Source: Coprenecus sp949297365
GTDB lineage: Bacteria > Bacteroidota > Bacteroidia > Bacteroidales > UBA932
DNA: 64,000 nt
NCBI GenBank assembly: GCA_963931055.1
Contig: OZ006987.1
Location: 620,001 to 684,000, forward strand
Reading direction: 5' to 3'
Shown here: positions 35,535 through 43,329 of the stretch, piece by piece
Layout of the letters: every line of letters begins with the position of its first letter
Numbering within the stretch: position 1 is the stretch's first letter
Made by a program: the position numbers and the translations under genes
The notes under the pieces: generated by a model
What the model saw: the letters and a program-made list of their open reading frames with translations, nothing else
Told to the model about the DNA's origin: nothing
Database searches by the model: none

Positions 35535-36887
35535 ATGCAGCGCGACGCTATTGATTTCGGAACAGTAAACATACCGTCCCTGTTCGGTAAGTATTTCGTA
35601 ACTACCCTGCTGGGGATGGTAAGCATGTCGGCGGTCACAGCCATCGACGGTATCTTCATAGGGCACGGAGTAGGCAGCGACGGTATAGCCGCCGTCAATA
35701 TCTGCGTACCTGTATGGATGATATTCACCGGTCTCGGGCTGATGGCCGGTGCGGGCAGTTCCGTGGTAGCATCGATTCACCTGGCCCGCGGCAAGATCAA
35801 AGCCGCCCGGCTCAATGTCACCCAGGCCATACTCTTCGTGACTATCATAGCCGCGCTCGTAGCAGGTCTCATCATGACCTTCCCCGAGACTACGGCCCGG
35901 ATGCTCGGCTCCTCGGAACATCTGATGCCCCTCGTACTGGACTACCTGCTGTGGATAGTCCCGGCCCTGCCCTTCCAGATGTGGCTCTCGGTGTCGCTCT
36001 TCATCATCCGCCTGGACGGAGCGCCGCAGTACGCCATGTGGTGCTCGGTCGTAACGGCTCTGATCAACACCGTCCTCGACTGGCTCTTCATCTTCCCGCT
36101 CGGAATGGGCGTCAAGGGTGCGGCCATAGCCACAGGCATCAGCATCGTCATAGGCGGCTGCATGGGCATCGGCTATCTGCTGCTGCGGGCCAGGGTTGTG
36201 CGCCTGATCAAATTGAAAATGAGCCGCAAGAGCATGCGCCTGAGCATGCGCAACATCGGCTATCAGTGCAAGATAGGCTCCCCAGCCCTGCTAGGTGAGG
36301 CCACCATCGCCGTCCTCATGTTCATGGGCAACCAGGTCTTCATGCGATATCTCGGAGACGACGGCGTAGGTGCCTTCGGAGTGGCCTGCTACTACACCCC
36401 CTTCGTCTTCATGTTCGGCAATGCAGTGGCCCAGTCGGCCCAGCCCATCATAAGCTTCAACTACGGAGCCGGCAAGATTGACAGGGTATCATCCGCAAGC
36501 CGCCTGGCCATTATCACGGCCATCGTGTGCGGAGCCGCAGGCACGTCCGTGTTCATTCTTATGCCCGGCCCCCTCGTCGGACTGTTCATAGGCCAGGAAG
36601 GCAATGCCGCACGCATAGCCATCGAAGGCCTGCCCCTTTTCGCCCTCGGCTACATCTTCTACGTCATCAACGTAGCCTCCATCGGCCTCCTCCAGAGCCT
36701 AGAGAAGATGAAGCCTGCCATGCTGTTCGCCTGCCTGCGCGGCCTCGTCTTCATCGTACCGAGTTTCATCATCATGCCCCGTCTGCTCGGCGACGCCGGC
36801 ATCTGGCTCGCAATGGCCGTCTCAGAGGCCCTCACCACCGCTGCCATCGCCCTCTACTACTTCCTCGGCCGCCGGCCAAATCGATAA
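35535..36887 (+). CDS. MATE family multidrug efflux transporter
   Basis: 450 residues from the ATG at 35535; the one at 35508 would add nine residues with no family match. About 12 membrane helices. MATE features: SLFGKYFVTTLLGMVSMSAV, ITAIDGIFIGHG-like text, FQMWLSVSLFIIRLDGAPQYAM and VAQSAQPIISFNYGAGKIDRV. MATE proteins export cationic drugs or other small molecules using Na+ or H+. Its stop codon lies in the first arm of a palindrome that may serve as its terminator. Confidence 0.92.
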   Translation: MQRDAIDFGTVNIPSLFGKYFVTTLLGMVSMSAVTAIDGIFIGHGVGSDGIAAVNICVPVWMIFTGLGLMAGAGSSVVASIHLARGKIKAARLNVTQAILFVTIIAALVAGLIMTFPETTARMLGSSEHLMPLVLDYLLWIVPALPFQMWLSVSLFIIRLDGAPQYAMWCSVVTALINTVLDWLFIFPLGMGVKGAAIATGISIVIGGCMGIGYLLLRARVVRLIKLKMSRKSMRLSMRNIGYQCKIGSPALLGEATIAVLMFMGNQVFMRYLGDDGVGAFGVACYYTPFVFMFGNAVAQSAQPIISFNYGAGKIDRVSSASRLAIITAIVCGAAGTSVFILMPGPLVGLFIGQEGNAARIAIEGLPLFALGYIFYVINVASIGLLQSLEKMKPAMLFACLRGLVFIVPSFIIMPRLLGDAGIWLAMAVSEALTTAAIALYYFLGRRPNR

Positions 36888-36953
36888 TTTGCACTTCGCG
36901 AGTGCAAATTTTTTACATTTTTGCACTTTGTAAGTGCAGATTTGCTATATTTG
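36886..36953 (+). promoter_or_regulatory. Two palindromes and -7 box in front of an ATPase gene
   Basis: Palindrome 1: AATTTGCACT (36886-36895) and AGTGCAAATT (36901-36910), 10 perfect pairs, 5-base loop, then TTTTTT; it could end MATE transcription. Palindrome 2: TGCACTT (36922-36928) and AAGTGCA (36932-36938). The core TTGCACTT is shared by both. The -7 box TATATTTG is at 36946-36953, with TTTG at 36920-36923, so palindrome 2 lies within the promoter spacer, where an operator would be expected. Confidence 0.7.
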
Positions 36954-36968
36954 CAGAAAAATTACTAC

Positions 36969-38138
36969 ATGGAGACATTAACGACCCACTTCAAGAAACT
37001 GCTGCGCGAAACCGACACAGGCTTCAACAGATACCTCTACTCCGATATCAACTGGCGCAACCGCATAATAGGCATCAAAGGGCCGAGGGGCGTCGGGAAG
37101 ACTACACTGATGCTGCAGCATATCAAGCAGGAGATGAATCCGGACGACGTGCTGTATGTCAATGCAGACGACATCTATTTCAGCAGCCACCGCCTGCTCG
37201 ACCTCGCCGGGCTTCTGGTTCAGCGGGGCATACATTATTTCTACATCGACGAGATCCACAAATACAAGGAGTGGTCGAGGGAGCTGAAACTCATCTACGA
37301 CTACTACAGCGAACTGAACGTGGTATTCTCCGGCTCCTCCGTCCTGGACCTGACAAAAGGTACTTCGGACCTCAGCCGCAGGGCCGTTCTCTACCATCTC
37401 TACGGACTGTCATTCAGAGAATACCTGCATCTCTACCACGATGTACGGGTACCCGTCCTCACTCTTGACGACATCATTGCCGGCAAACCCGAGACCTTCA
37501 ACATAAAGACGCCCCTGCTGCTGTTCGAGGACTATCTGAAACGAGGCTACTACCCTTTCTCCAGAGACCCGGGCTTCGAAGAAAAACTCCGGCAGATTAT
37601 CAACATCACATTGGAAAACGACATCCCCGTCTTCGCCGACCTGCCGGCCTCCATGGGGCGCAAGTTCAAGAAACTGCTTGCCATCATAGCCAAAAGCGTC
37701 CCCTTCAAGCCCAACATGAGTAAACTCGCGGACCTCATCGGAGCCGGACGCAACCAAATGCCGGACTACTTCCAATATATCGAGGACGCAGGGATGATTG
37801 CGCAGCTCAGGGACGACACCGCCGGCATCCGCGGACTGGGCAAAGTCGAAAAAGTCTATCTGGACAATCCCAACCTTATCTACACACTCGCGGAAAGCGA
37901 ATCAGACACCGGCAGCCTCCGCGAGACATTCTTCCTGAACCAGACCCGGGTCCGCAACCAGGTCATATCCTCCGCCATCTCCGACTTCCGGATAGGCAGC
38001 CGCACCTTCGAAATAGGCGGCAAGTCCAAAGGCCGCAAGCAGCTCGCCTCCGCCGAAGAGGGCTACATCGTCAAGGACGGCATCGAATTCTCCTCCGGCA
38101 ACATCCTTCCGCTCTGGTGGTTCGGCCTCAACTACTGA
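36969..38138 (+). CDS. AAA ATPase with DUF4143-like C-terminus
   Basis: 389 residues from the ATG at 36969. Walker A GPRGVGKTT at residues 38-46, Walker B YFYIDEIHKY at about 97-106, sensor-type VVFSGSSVLDL, and LYGLSFREYLHL. The C-terminal half (from about 215) includes a helical part with KLADLIGAGRNQMPDYFQYIEDAGMI-like text and YLDNPNLIYTL, then ends with NILPLWWFGLNY. Such ATPases are abundant in Bacteroidota and their role is unknown; some resemble ATPases of mobile or toxin-type loci. The gene is preceded by palindromes and followed by 1.3 kb of repeats, so it may lie in a mobile or recently changed region. Confidence 0.85.
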   Translation: METLTTHFKKLLRETDTGFNRYLYSDINWRNRIIGIKGPRGVGKTTLMLQHIKQEMNPDDVLYVNADDIYFSSHRLLDLAGLLVQRGIHYFYIDEIHKYKEWSRELKLIYDYYSELNVVFSGSSVLDLTKGTSDLSRRAVLYHLYGLSFREYLHLYHDVRVPVLTLDDIIAGKPETFNIKTPLLLFEDYLKRGYYPFSRDPGFEEKLRQIINITLENDIPVFADLPASMGRKFKKLLAIIAKSVPFKPNMSKLADLIGAGRNQMPDYFQYIEDAGMIAQLRDDTAGIRGLGKVEKVYLDNPNLIYTLAESESDTGSLRETFFLNQTRVRNQVISSAISDFRIGSRTFEIGGKSKGRKQLASAEEGYIVKDGIEFSSGNILPLWWFGLNY

Positions 38139-38332
38139 TACGCAACGTCAGGTTCTTCTATTAAATTTCTTTATATCGCATCCTAGTGATGACGCCGGCC
38201 TTAGTATTTCTTGGTCAATATCACAAAATAAAATGATTATCCGCAAAGATTCCCCCTGGCAGACCTCATACAGCTAAAGCCGGACTGAGCAGGAGATACC
38301 GACGCGCGGCTCTACCCCGTCCGCTATCATGC
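38139..38332. other. Non-coding DNA after the ATPase gene
   Basis: Start of a 1.29-kb stretch (to 39426) with no supported gene. Nothing recognisable in this part. Confidence 0.4.
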
Positions 38333-38587
38333 AACTCGCCGCTATACATTCTCGTCAACTTGCCACTATACATTTTCGTTATATTACATTTTGCTGATTA
38401 CCAAGATGTTCTGCTTTTGCAAGAATGTTAGATGCTCCGATTTACCTCAAAATACGGCATTTTGGGATGCTCCTTACATTTTGTGATTTTGTCAACATCA
38501 GGATTTACAGGTATTTCTGACCTAACGAAAATGTATAGTGACATTTGGCACTGTGCCGTGATACGTCAACTGTGTCGTGACACGTCG
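38333..38587. mobile_element. Repeat cluster resembling ends of a decayed IS/MITE
   Basis: Left side: two direct 24-bp units (38333-38356 and 38357-38380) of the form AACTxGCCxCTATACATTxTCGTx. The second (extended to 38361-38381) returns inverted at 38523-38543 with 20 of 21 bases the same. Right side: two direct 19-bp units (38550-38568, 38569-38587) of the form ACTGTGxCGTGAxACGTCx. Between them are about 140 AT-rich bases with no gene. Multiple end repeats of about 20 bp are known for IS21-family transposons, so this could be a remnant or a non-autonomous derivative; that family link is inference. Confidence 0.5.
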
Positions 38588-38876
38588 CGGGACTTTTACT
38601 CCGCACCGTGAGTGCCCTGCCTTGAGGATTGTGTCTGGCAGGCAGGTGCAGTTATTACCGGACAGACCGCAGAGAAGGTTATGCTGCCGTCTCCGATTTC
38701 AGAGGATGACCCTCCTCTGCCAGGCCCCAGGCTCAAGGCTGGGGAAGAGCCGCCGGGTAGGGACTCCCGGCCTTTCCCAGCGGCTTTCATCCAAGTCCAT
38801 GGCCATATCCGAAACACCTATCCTGTGCCACATAATAACAACTCACTTGTACTCAAGAATATATGCAAATAAGGCC

Positions 38877-38933
38877 GAGGATAGGGGTGGCGGATTCCGG
38901 GCATTTTGACGGTTTTCGGGTACCCCTATCCTC
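38877..38933. repeat. 12-bp inverted repeat, 33-base loop
   Basis: GAGGATAGGGGT (38877-38888) and ACCCCTATCCTC (38922-38933) are perfect reverse complements. Flanking text TGCAAAT / ATTTGCA-like matches partly extend the symmetry to about 38864-38952. No gene inside. Confidence 0.7.
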
Positions 38934-39163
38934 CGCACCATTTTGCATTTGCTTAGTTATCAGGTGCTTCTCAAAAACAGCAGAGGACAGGTCCTCGGCA
39001 GACACTGCCATCTCCCCCCCATGCGGCCATCCTCCCTGGCCCCACCGGGAAAGTGAACCGCTTTCACACGAACTCCGGGCACTTTCTCCCGGCGAATCCG
39101 CATACCCCGCTCATTCCTCTGACAGCGTTGTAGGCAGGCGGTCGAAAAGACCAGGCCCCTCTA

Positions 39164-39209
39164 CCTTGAATATCATCGTCGTTACTCCGTAACTCCGTGA
39201 TATTCAAGG
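39164..39209. repeat. Long hairpin with nested inverted repeat
   Basis: CCTTGAATATCA (39164-39175) pairs with TGATATTCAAGG (39198-39209); inside the loop GTTAC and GTAAC pair again around TCC. No T run follows on either side, so a simple terminator is unlikely. No gene seen nearby; the tRNA-Leu begins 218 bases later. Confidence 0.7.
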
Positions 39210-39398
39210 CAGATTCTTCCCTCTTGTGCCGAGGGCGGCAAGCCTTTTCTCCCCGCCTGCCTCCACGACGTCCCCGTCACCTGCGGCATCCTGCACCGGT
39301 GTGCATTTACGGAATGTGCGGGCATACATTCTCTTTGATGTCCTAGGGGTATCTTTGCGGATAATCATTCAAGATAACGTTTATCTGAAGAAAAATAC

Positions 39399-39406
39399 TA
39401 TCTTTG
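39399..39406 (+). promoter_or_regulatory. -7 box of tRNA-Leu
   Basis: TATCTTTG, 20 bases before the tRNA 5' end. A second TATCTTTG lies upstream at 39350-39357, so there may be two promoters. Confidence 0.6.
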
Positions 39407-39426
39407 CGCTCCCATTACATCGGACT

Positions 39427-39508
39427 GCGGGCGTGTTGTAATTGGTAGCCAAGCCAGACTTAGGATCTGGTGCCGCAAGGCGTGGGGGTTCGAGTCCCCC
39501 CGCCCGCA
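39427..39508 (+). tRNA. tRNA-Leu (anticodon TAG)
   Basis: Class II cloverleaf: acceptor GCGGGCG/CGCCCGC, anticodon stem CCAGA/TCTGG around CTTAGGA (anticodon TAG), long variable arm TGCCGCAAGGCGT, T arm GGGGG/CCCCC with TTCGAGT, discriminator A, no encoded CCA. 82 bases. Confidence 0.96.
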
Positions 39509-39550
39509 CAATTCGCAATGTGTTCTCTTTTTCATAACATGATTGTTCAA

Positions 39551-39586
39551 CAGGCATCCAGCCCTAAATGGATGCCTGTTTTGTTT
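39551..39586 (+). terminator. Rho-independent terminator after tRNA-Leu
   Basis: CAGGCATCCA pairs perfectly with TGGATGCCTG around an 8-base loop, followed by TTTTGTTT. Confidence 0.85.
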
Positions 39587-39606
39587 GACGGGTTGCCGCT
39601 GCGGTC

Positions 39607-41469
39607 TCAGAAAGGGAAGAGCAGAGGAAGAACGAATACCATGACGACACCCATGATGATCTGTAGGGGCAGGCCGACCTTGATGTAGTCCATGAAAGTA
39701 TACTGACCGGCCGGCATTACGAGAGCGTTGGGCGGAGTGGAGAACGGGGAGGCAAAGCACATACTGGCCGCCACGGTCACTCCGAAAAGCAGAGGCACCG
39801 GACTGACTCCTATCTGCACCGCGCTCTGAAGGGCGATGGGGGCCATAAGCACGGCCGTCACAGTATTGCTGATGAACATCGTCAGCAGCGAAGTGGTGAA
39901 ATATACACCTGCCATCACGGCCAGGGGGCCGTAAGAGCCCAGTCCGCTCACAAGCGTACCGGAAATCATCTCGGACACTCCCGTCTTTTCCAGAGCCAGG
40001 GACATGGGAAGCATGGCGGCGAAAAGCACTATGGTCTCCCAGTTGATGGTCTTGTAGGCCGCCTCCACATTGCGGAAGCACCCAGTGAGTATCATCAGTA
40101 CGGCGGCTATGAGCACGGCGGTCACAGGCTCGACCTTGATGAAGTCAAATACCATCATGGCTATCATGAGCAGCATTATGATACCGGCTACCGGAGCCTT
40201 GTAGTCCAGAGTCACTTTGGCAGCCTGCACCATCGGCTGGCCGAGTACGACCCAGTCGGTGTCCTCGCCTCCCAGGCGGCCGATATCCTGCCACGTACCC
40301 TGCACCAGAAGCACGTCTCCGCTATGCAACTTCTCCTTACCCAGGTCGTGCAGGATATAGTCCTTCTTACGGCGGATACCAAGGACATTGAGGTTGAACT
40401 TGTCCCTGAAACCGGCCTCCTTGACGGTACGGCCCGCTATGTTGGATGTCGGCATCAGCACTATCTCGGCTATGCCTATATCGTAGAAATCAAGCGAGTT
40501 GCCGGAGCCCGAAGCCGCTGTCTCAAGAGAGTGATCGTCCATCATCTCCAGAGCAAAGTCCGAGGCGAAACGGCTGACCGAGTCAGGCTCTCCGGAGACA
40601 TAGAGCACGTCCCCGCCCTGAAACACCGTGTCGGAAGAGGCCAGCTTCTGGGAGACCGTCTTGAGGAAGCGGTGCTGGGAGCCCTCTCCCCTGCGCACTT
40701 CCAGCAGATTGAGTCCGTAGCGGTTGCGCAGGTCCAGGTCCACGACCGTCTTGCCTATGGCACCGGAACCGGGAACGGCCTTGAGACGGAACAGATTGTG
40801 CGACAGCCCGTATTCCTTGACCAGCTGATTCAAGGATTTTCCGGCAGAGGACTTGTCGTCCTTCTTTCCCTTTCCGGAGAGAAACACCTTGGTCAGCGGA
40901 AGCAGCACCAGGATTCCCACAGCCACGCAGACAAGACCTACCGGAAGAAACGAGAAGAATCCCAGCGGCTCATAGCCGGCTGCAGTCAGAGTGTCCTGTA
41001 TGATAAGGTTCGGAGGCGTACCGATGAGGGTCATCATACCGCCCATGCTGCTGGCGAAGGCGAGCGGCATCAGCAGGCGGCCGGAGCTGATCCCGGCATT
41101 GGCGGCCATGCTCACCACTATCGGCAGCATGAGGGCGACCGTACCCGTATTGCTGACAAAAGCCCCTATGGCGGAGGTGCCCAGCATTACCAGCAGGAAG
41201 AGACGGGTCTCGCTGTTGCCGGCCAGACGCAGAAGCTTGGAGCTGATCATCTTTGCCAGTCCCGTCTGGAAAATGGCACCGCCGACAATGAACAGCCCCG
41301 CCATCATGATGACCACCGAGTTGGAGAATCCGGACAGAGCCTCCGACGGAGTAAGTATATGAAATACCAACAGGGCAATAAGCGCACAAAGGGCAACTAT
41401 GTCAGACCGGACTTTCCCCGACACAAAGAGAACAACCGATATGCCCAGTATAATAAGAGTAATCAGCAT
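39607..41469 (-). CDS. SLC13/DASS-type permease with RCK_C domains
   Basis: 620 residues from the ATG at 41469; the upstream start at 41562 adds 31 residues read through the promoter. Multiple membrane helices form two halves, with SLC13-type repeats SNTGTVALMLPIVVSMAAN and SNTVTAVLMAPIALQSA. Between the halves (about 205-385) lie two soluble TrkA-C (RCK_C)-like domains: GSGAIGKTVVDLDLRNRYGLNLLEV-like text with DTVFQGGDVLYVSG, and SNIAGRTVKEAGFRD with SGDVLLVQGTW. Family members move sulfate, dicarboxylates or other anions with Na+; RCK_C domains suggest control by a ligand. The substrate is unknown. Stands alone. Confidence 0.9.
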   Translation of the reverse strand: MLITLIILGISVVLFVSGKVRSDIVALCALIALLVFHILTPSEALSGFSNSVVIMMAGLFIVGGAIFQTGLAKMISSKLLRLAGNSETRLFLLVMLGTSAIGAFVSNTGTVALMLPIVVSMAANAGISSGRLLMPLAFASSMGGMMTLIGTPPNLIIQDTLTAAGYEPLGFFSFLPVGLVCVAVGILVLLPLTKVFLSGKGKKDDKSSAGKSLNQLVKEYGLSHNLFRLKAVPGSGAIGKTVVDLDLRNRYGLNLLEVRRGEGSQHRFLKTVSQKLASSDTVFQGGDVLYVSGEPDSVSRFASDFALEMMDDHSLETAASGSGNSLDFYDIGIAEIVLMPTSNIAGRTVKEAGFRDKFNLNVLGIRRKKDYILHDLGKEKLHSGDVLLVQGTWQDIGRLGGEDTDWVVLGQPMVQAAKVTLDYKAPVAGIIMLLMIAMMVFDFIKVEPVTAVLIAAVLMILTGCFRNVEAAYKTINWETIVLFAAMLPMSLALEKTGVSEMISGTLVSGLGSYGPLAVMAGVYFTTSLLTMFISNTVTAVLMAPIALQSAVQIGVSPVPLLFGVTVAASMCFASPFSTPPNALVMPAGQYTFMDYIKVGLPLQIIMGVVMVFVLPLLFPF

Positions 41470-41496
41470 GGCTCTACAGGTTTTAGGTTCATCGGA

Positions 41497-41504
41497 CAAA
41501 GATA
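41497..41504 (-). promoter_or_regulatory. -7 box of the SLC13 permease gene
   Basis: TATCTTTG on the minus strand, 27 bases before the ATG at 41469. Confidence 0.55.
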
Positions 41505-41551
41505 CGCAAAAAGCTTGATTTTCCTTCCGCGCAAAGACATTATTATTAATG

Positions 41552-41559
41552 TATCTTTG
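41552..41559 (+). promoter_or_regulatory. -7 box of the AraC-type regulator gene
   Basis: TATCTTTG, 26 bases before the ATG at 41586. The two divergent -7 boxes here are 47 bases apart. Confidence 0.55.
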
Positions 41560-41585
41560 CACGTCAAATAAATACTTATCCGTAT

Positions 41586-43241
41586 ATGAAATTCAGACAC
41601 CTCACCTGCATAATATTCCTCATACTGCTTCATCACTGCGTCTTCGGAGGCAATCCTGACAGAGACTCTCTGATTCACAGGCTCAGTCACCTGAGCCAGA
41701 CCGGCCAGCACAGCAGCGTTGTCAGCATTGCCTCATCCGAAGCCGCGGAAGCACTGCTTTCAGGCGACACACTGTCAGCACTGTACGCAGACATATTCGC
41801 CGCACAGTCATATCTTTTCCTGGACTGCGCCGACTCGATAAAACACTATGCCGACATAGTGGCGGAATATCAAGACAGATACAAAGACTCAAGATTATGG
41901 CTTATCTTCAACAATGTAATGGGCTGCCGGTCACTAAGGGTAGATATGAACTACGCAGAGGCATTCAGTTATTTCTCACGGGGCATCGAATGGGCCGAGG
42001 CTGACAAGGACACTGCCAGCATGATATCAATGCTCCTCAACATAGTCAACATCTACTACTATCGAGGCAGCTCTGACGGCATAGGATACGCATCAAGAGC
42101 ATGGGACCTGACACAAAAAGCCGACATTCCCGACTCCGGGTACTACAGATGCGTCTCCGACATAGGCATGGCCCAGATGCTCCTGCTGTCAGGAGATACA
42201 GAAAGGGCCTCAGACTATCTCGACGATGCCCTCACTTCAGCCCGCGACTACAACGCGGCCTCCCAATGTTCCCAGATATACATCATGAAAGCCGGCATCT
42301 GCGAGCAGGACGGCAACGACTCCTGCGCGGCGCGGTTCTATGAGAAAGCTGAGGAATACATCGGTTTTTCCGATTACACCACATTCATCCAGCTGCACCT
42401 GCACCGCGGGATGTTCCTCGAGAGAATGGGGCGCAGCGACGAGGCGATGCGGCTGTATCTATCTGCCCTGGAGGCATCAGAACGGAGCAAAAGCATGGAA
42501 TTCAAGCATATGGTTCTTGGGAAAGCGGCAGACCTGGCATTCAGGATGGGCAAGACAGACAAGGCTCTCGAGCTCTATAGAATGGACAGGCTTCACACAG
42601 ACAGTCTGGTCAACAGCCGGGACAACGAATTCACCAGACTCATGTTCCTCAATCAGGAATACCGGCATCAACAGGATATGCTGGCAAAAGAACTGGACCG
42701 GCAGAGGTCCTACTCATCCATGCGTATCTCTGCGCTTGCCGCTGCTCTTGTCATTGTCATAGCAGGAATGCTTCTCATTCTGTATCTGAGACAGAAAAAA
42801 ATGTACAGGACACTGGTTGAGCAGCACCGGAACATCATGCAGAGAATGGATGCCGATCTCCGGGACAAAAGCGAAGAGCGGTCTGAGGAAGACATGAAGC
42901 TGTTCATGGAAATTGACCGTTTAATGCGGGACGAAAAACTGTTCCTGAACAAAAACATCTCCCTGGACCTGCTCGCAGAAAGAACATCCAGCAACAGGAC
43001 CTACTGCTCCAACGCCATCAACTCATGCGCAGGCATGAACTTCTACAGATACGTGGATGTCTTCCGGATCGAGGAAGCCACAAAAAGACTCATCCAGGGA
43101 GGGAAGAGCGTTCTTCTAAAAGAACTGGCATATGACCTCGGATACAACTCCCTCACAGTATTCTCAAAGGCATTTGTCCGCGAAATCGGCTGTACACCAA
43201 GCATATACCGTAACAACATAAAAAACAGAAACATTCAATAA
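41586..43241 (+). CDS. TPR-transmembrane-AraC regulator
   Basis: 551 residues. Signal peptide (to about residue 20), a helical TPR-like sensor domain (about 25-375, with MNYAEAFSYFSRGIEWAEAD and GRSDEAMRLYLSALEAS repeats), a single membrane helix (about 379-401), a short coiled linker, and an AraC-type DNA-binding domain (about 445-545: KNISLDLLAERTSSNRTYCS, LKELAYDLGYNSLTVFSKAF). The sensor would be periplasmic and the DNA-binding part cytoplasmic, as in other membrane-spanning regulators of this phylum. The next gene, a BACON lipoprotein on the same strand, is a likely target or partner. Confidence 0.88.
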   Translation: MKFRHLTCIIFLILLHHCVFGGNPDRDSLIHRLSHLSQTGQHSSVVSIASSEAAEALLSGDTLSALYADIFAAQSYLFLDCADSIKHYADIVAEYQDRYKDSRLWLIFNNVMGCRSLRVDMNYAEAFSYFSRGIEWAEADKDTASMISMLLNIVNIYYYRGSSDGIGYASRAWDLTQKADIPDSGYYRCVSDIGMAQMLLLSGDTERASDYLDDALTSARDYNAASQCSQIYIMKAGICEQDGNDSCAARFYEKAEEYIGFSDYTTFIQLHLHRGMFLERMGRSDEAMRLYLSALEASERSKSMEFKHMVLGKAADLAFRMGKTDKALELYRMDRLHTDSLVNSRDNEFTRLMFLNQEYRHQQDMLAKELDRQRSYSSMRISALAAALVIVIAGMLLILYLRQKKMYRTLVEQHRNIMQRMDADLRDKSEERSEEDMKLFMEIDRLMRDEKLFLNKNISLDLLAERTSSNRTYCSNAINSCAGMNFYRYVDVFRIEEATKRLIQGGKSVLLKELAYDLGYNSLTVFSKAFVREIGCTPSIYRNNIKNRNIQ

Positions 43242-43297
43242 TACTTTAATCGCAAGTACTATCGATTCTTTAATTTTCATTTTAAGCAGGCGATGGG

Positions 43298-43305
43298 TAC
43301 ATTTG
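43298..43305 (+). promoter_or_regulatory. -7 box of the BACON lipoprotein gene
   Basis: TACATTTG, with TTTC at the -33 distance (19 bases), 24 bases before the ATG at 43330. Confidence 0.6.
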
Positions 43306-43329
43306 TCTGACTTTTAAAACTATCAGCAT

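Noticed and set aside
33732..35921. A 729-residue open frame on the minus strand
   Set aside because: It lies opposite infB, has no family features, and reflects codon bias of the real gene.
38577..38909. Open frames in the gene-free stretch
   Set aside because: Low-complexity translations rich in Arg/Pro/Ser, crossing inverted repeats, no recognisable domain.
41470..41562. Longer N-terminus for the SLC13 permease
   Set aside because: It would be translated across the -7 box at 41497-41504; the hydrophobic protein starts naturally at 41469.
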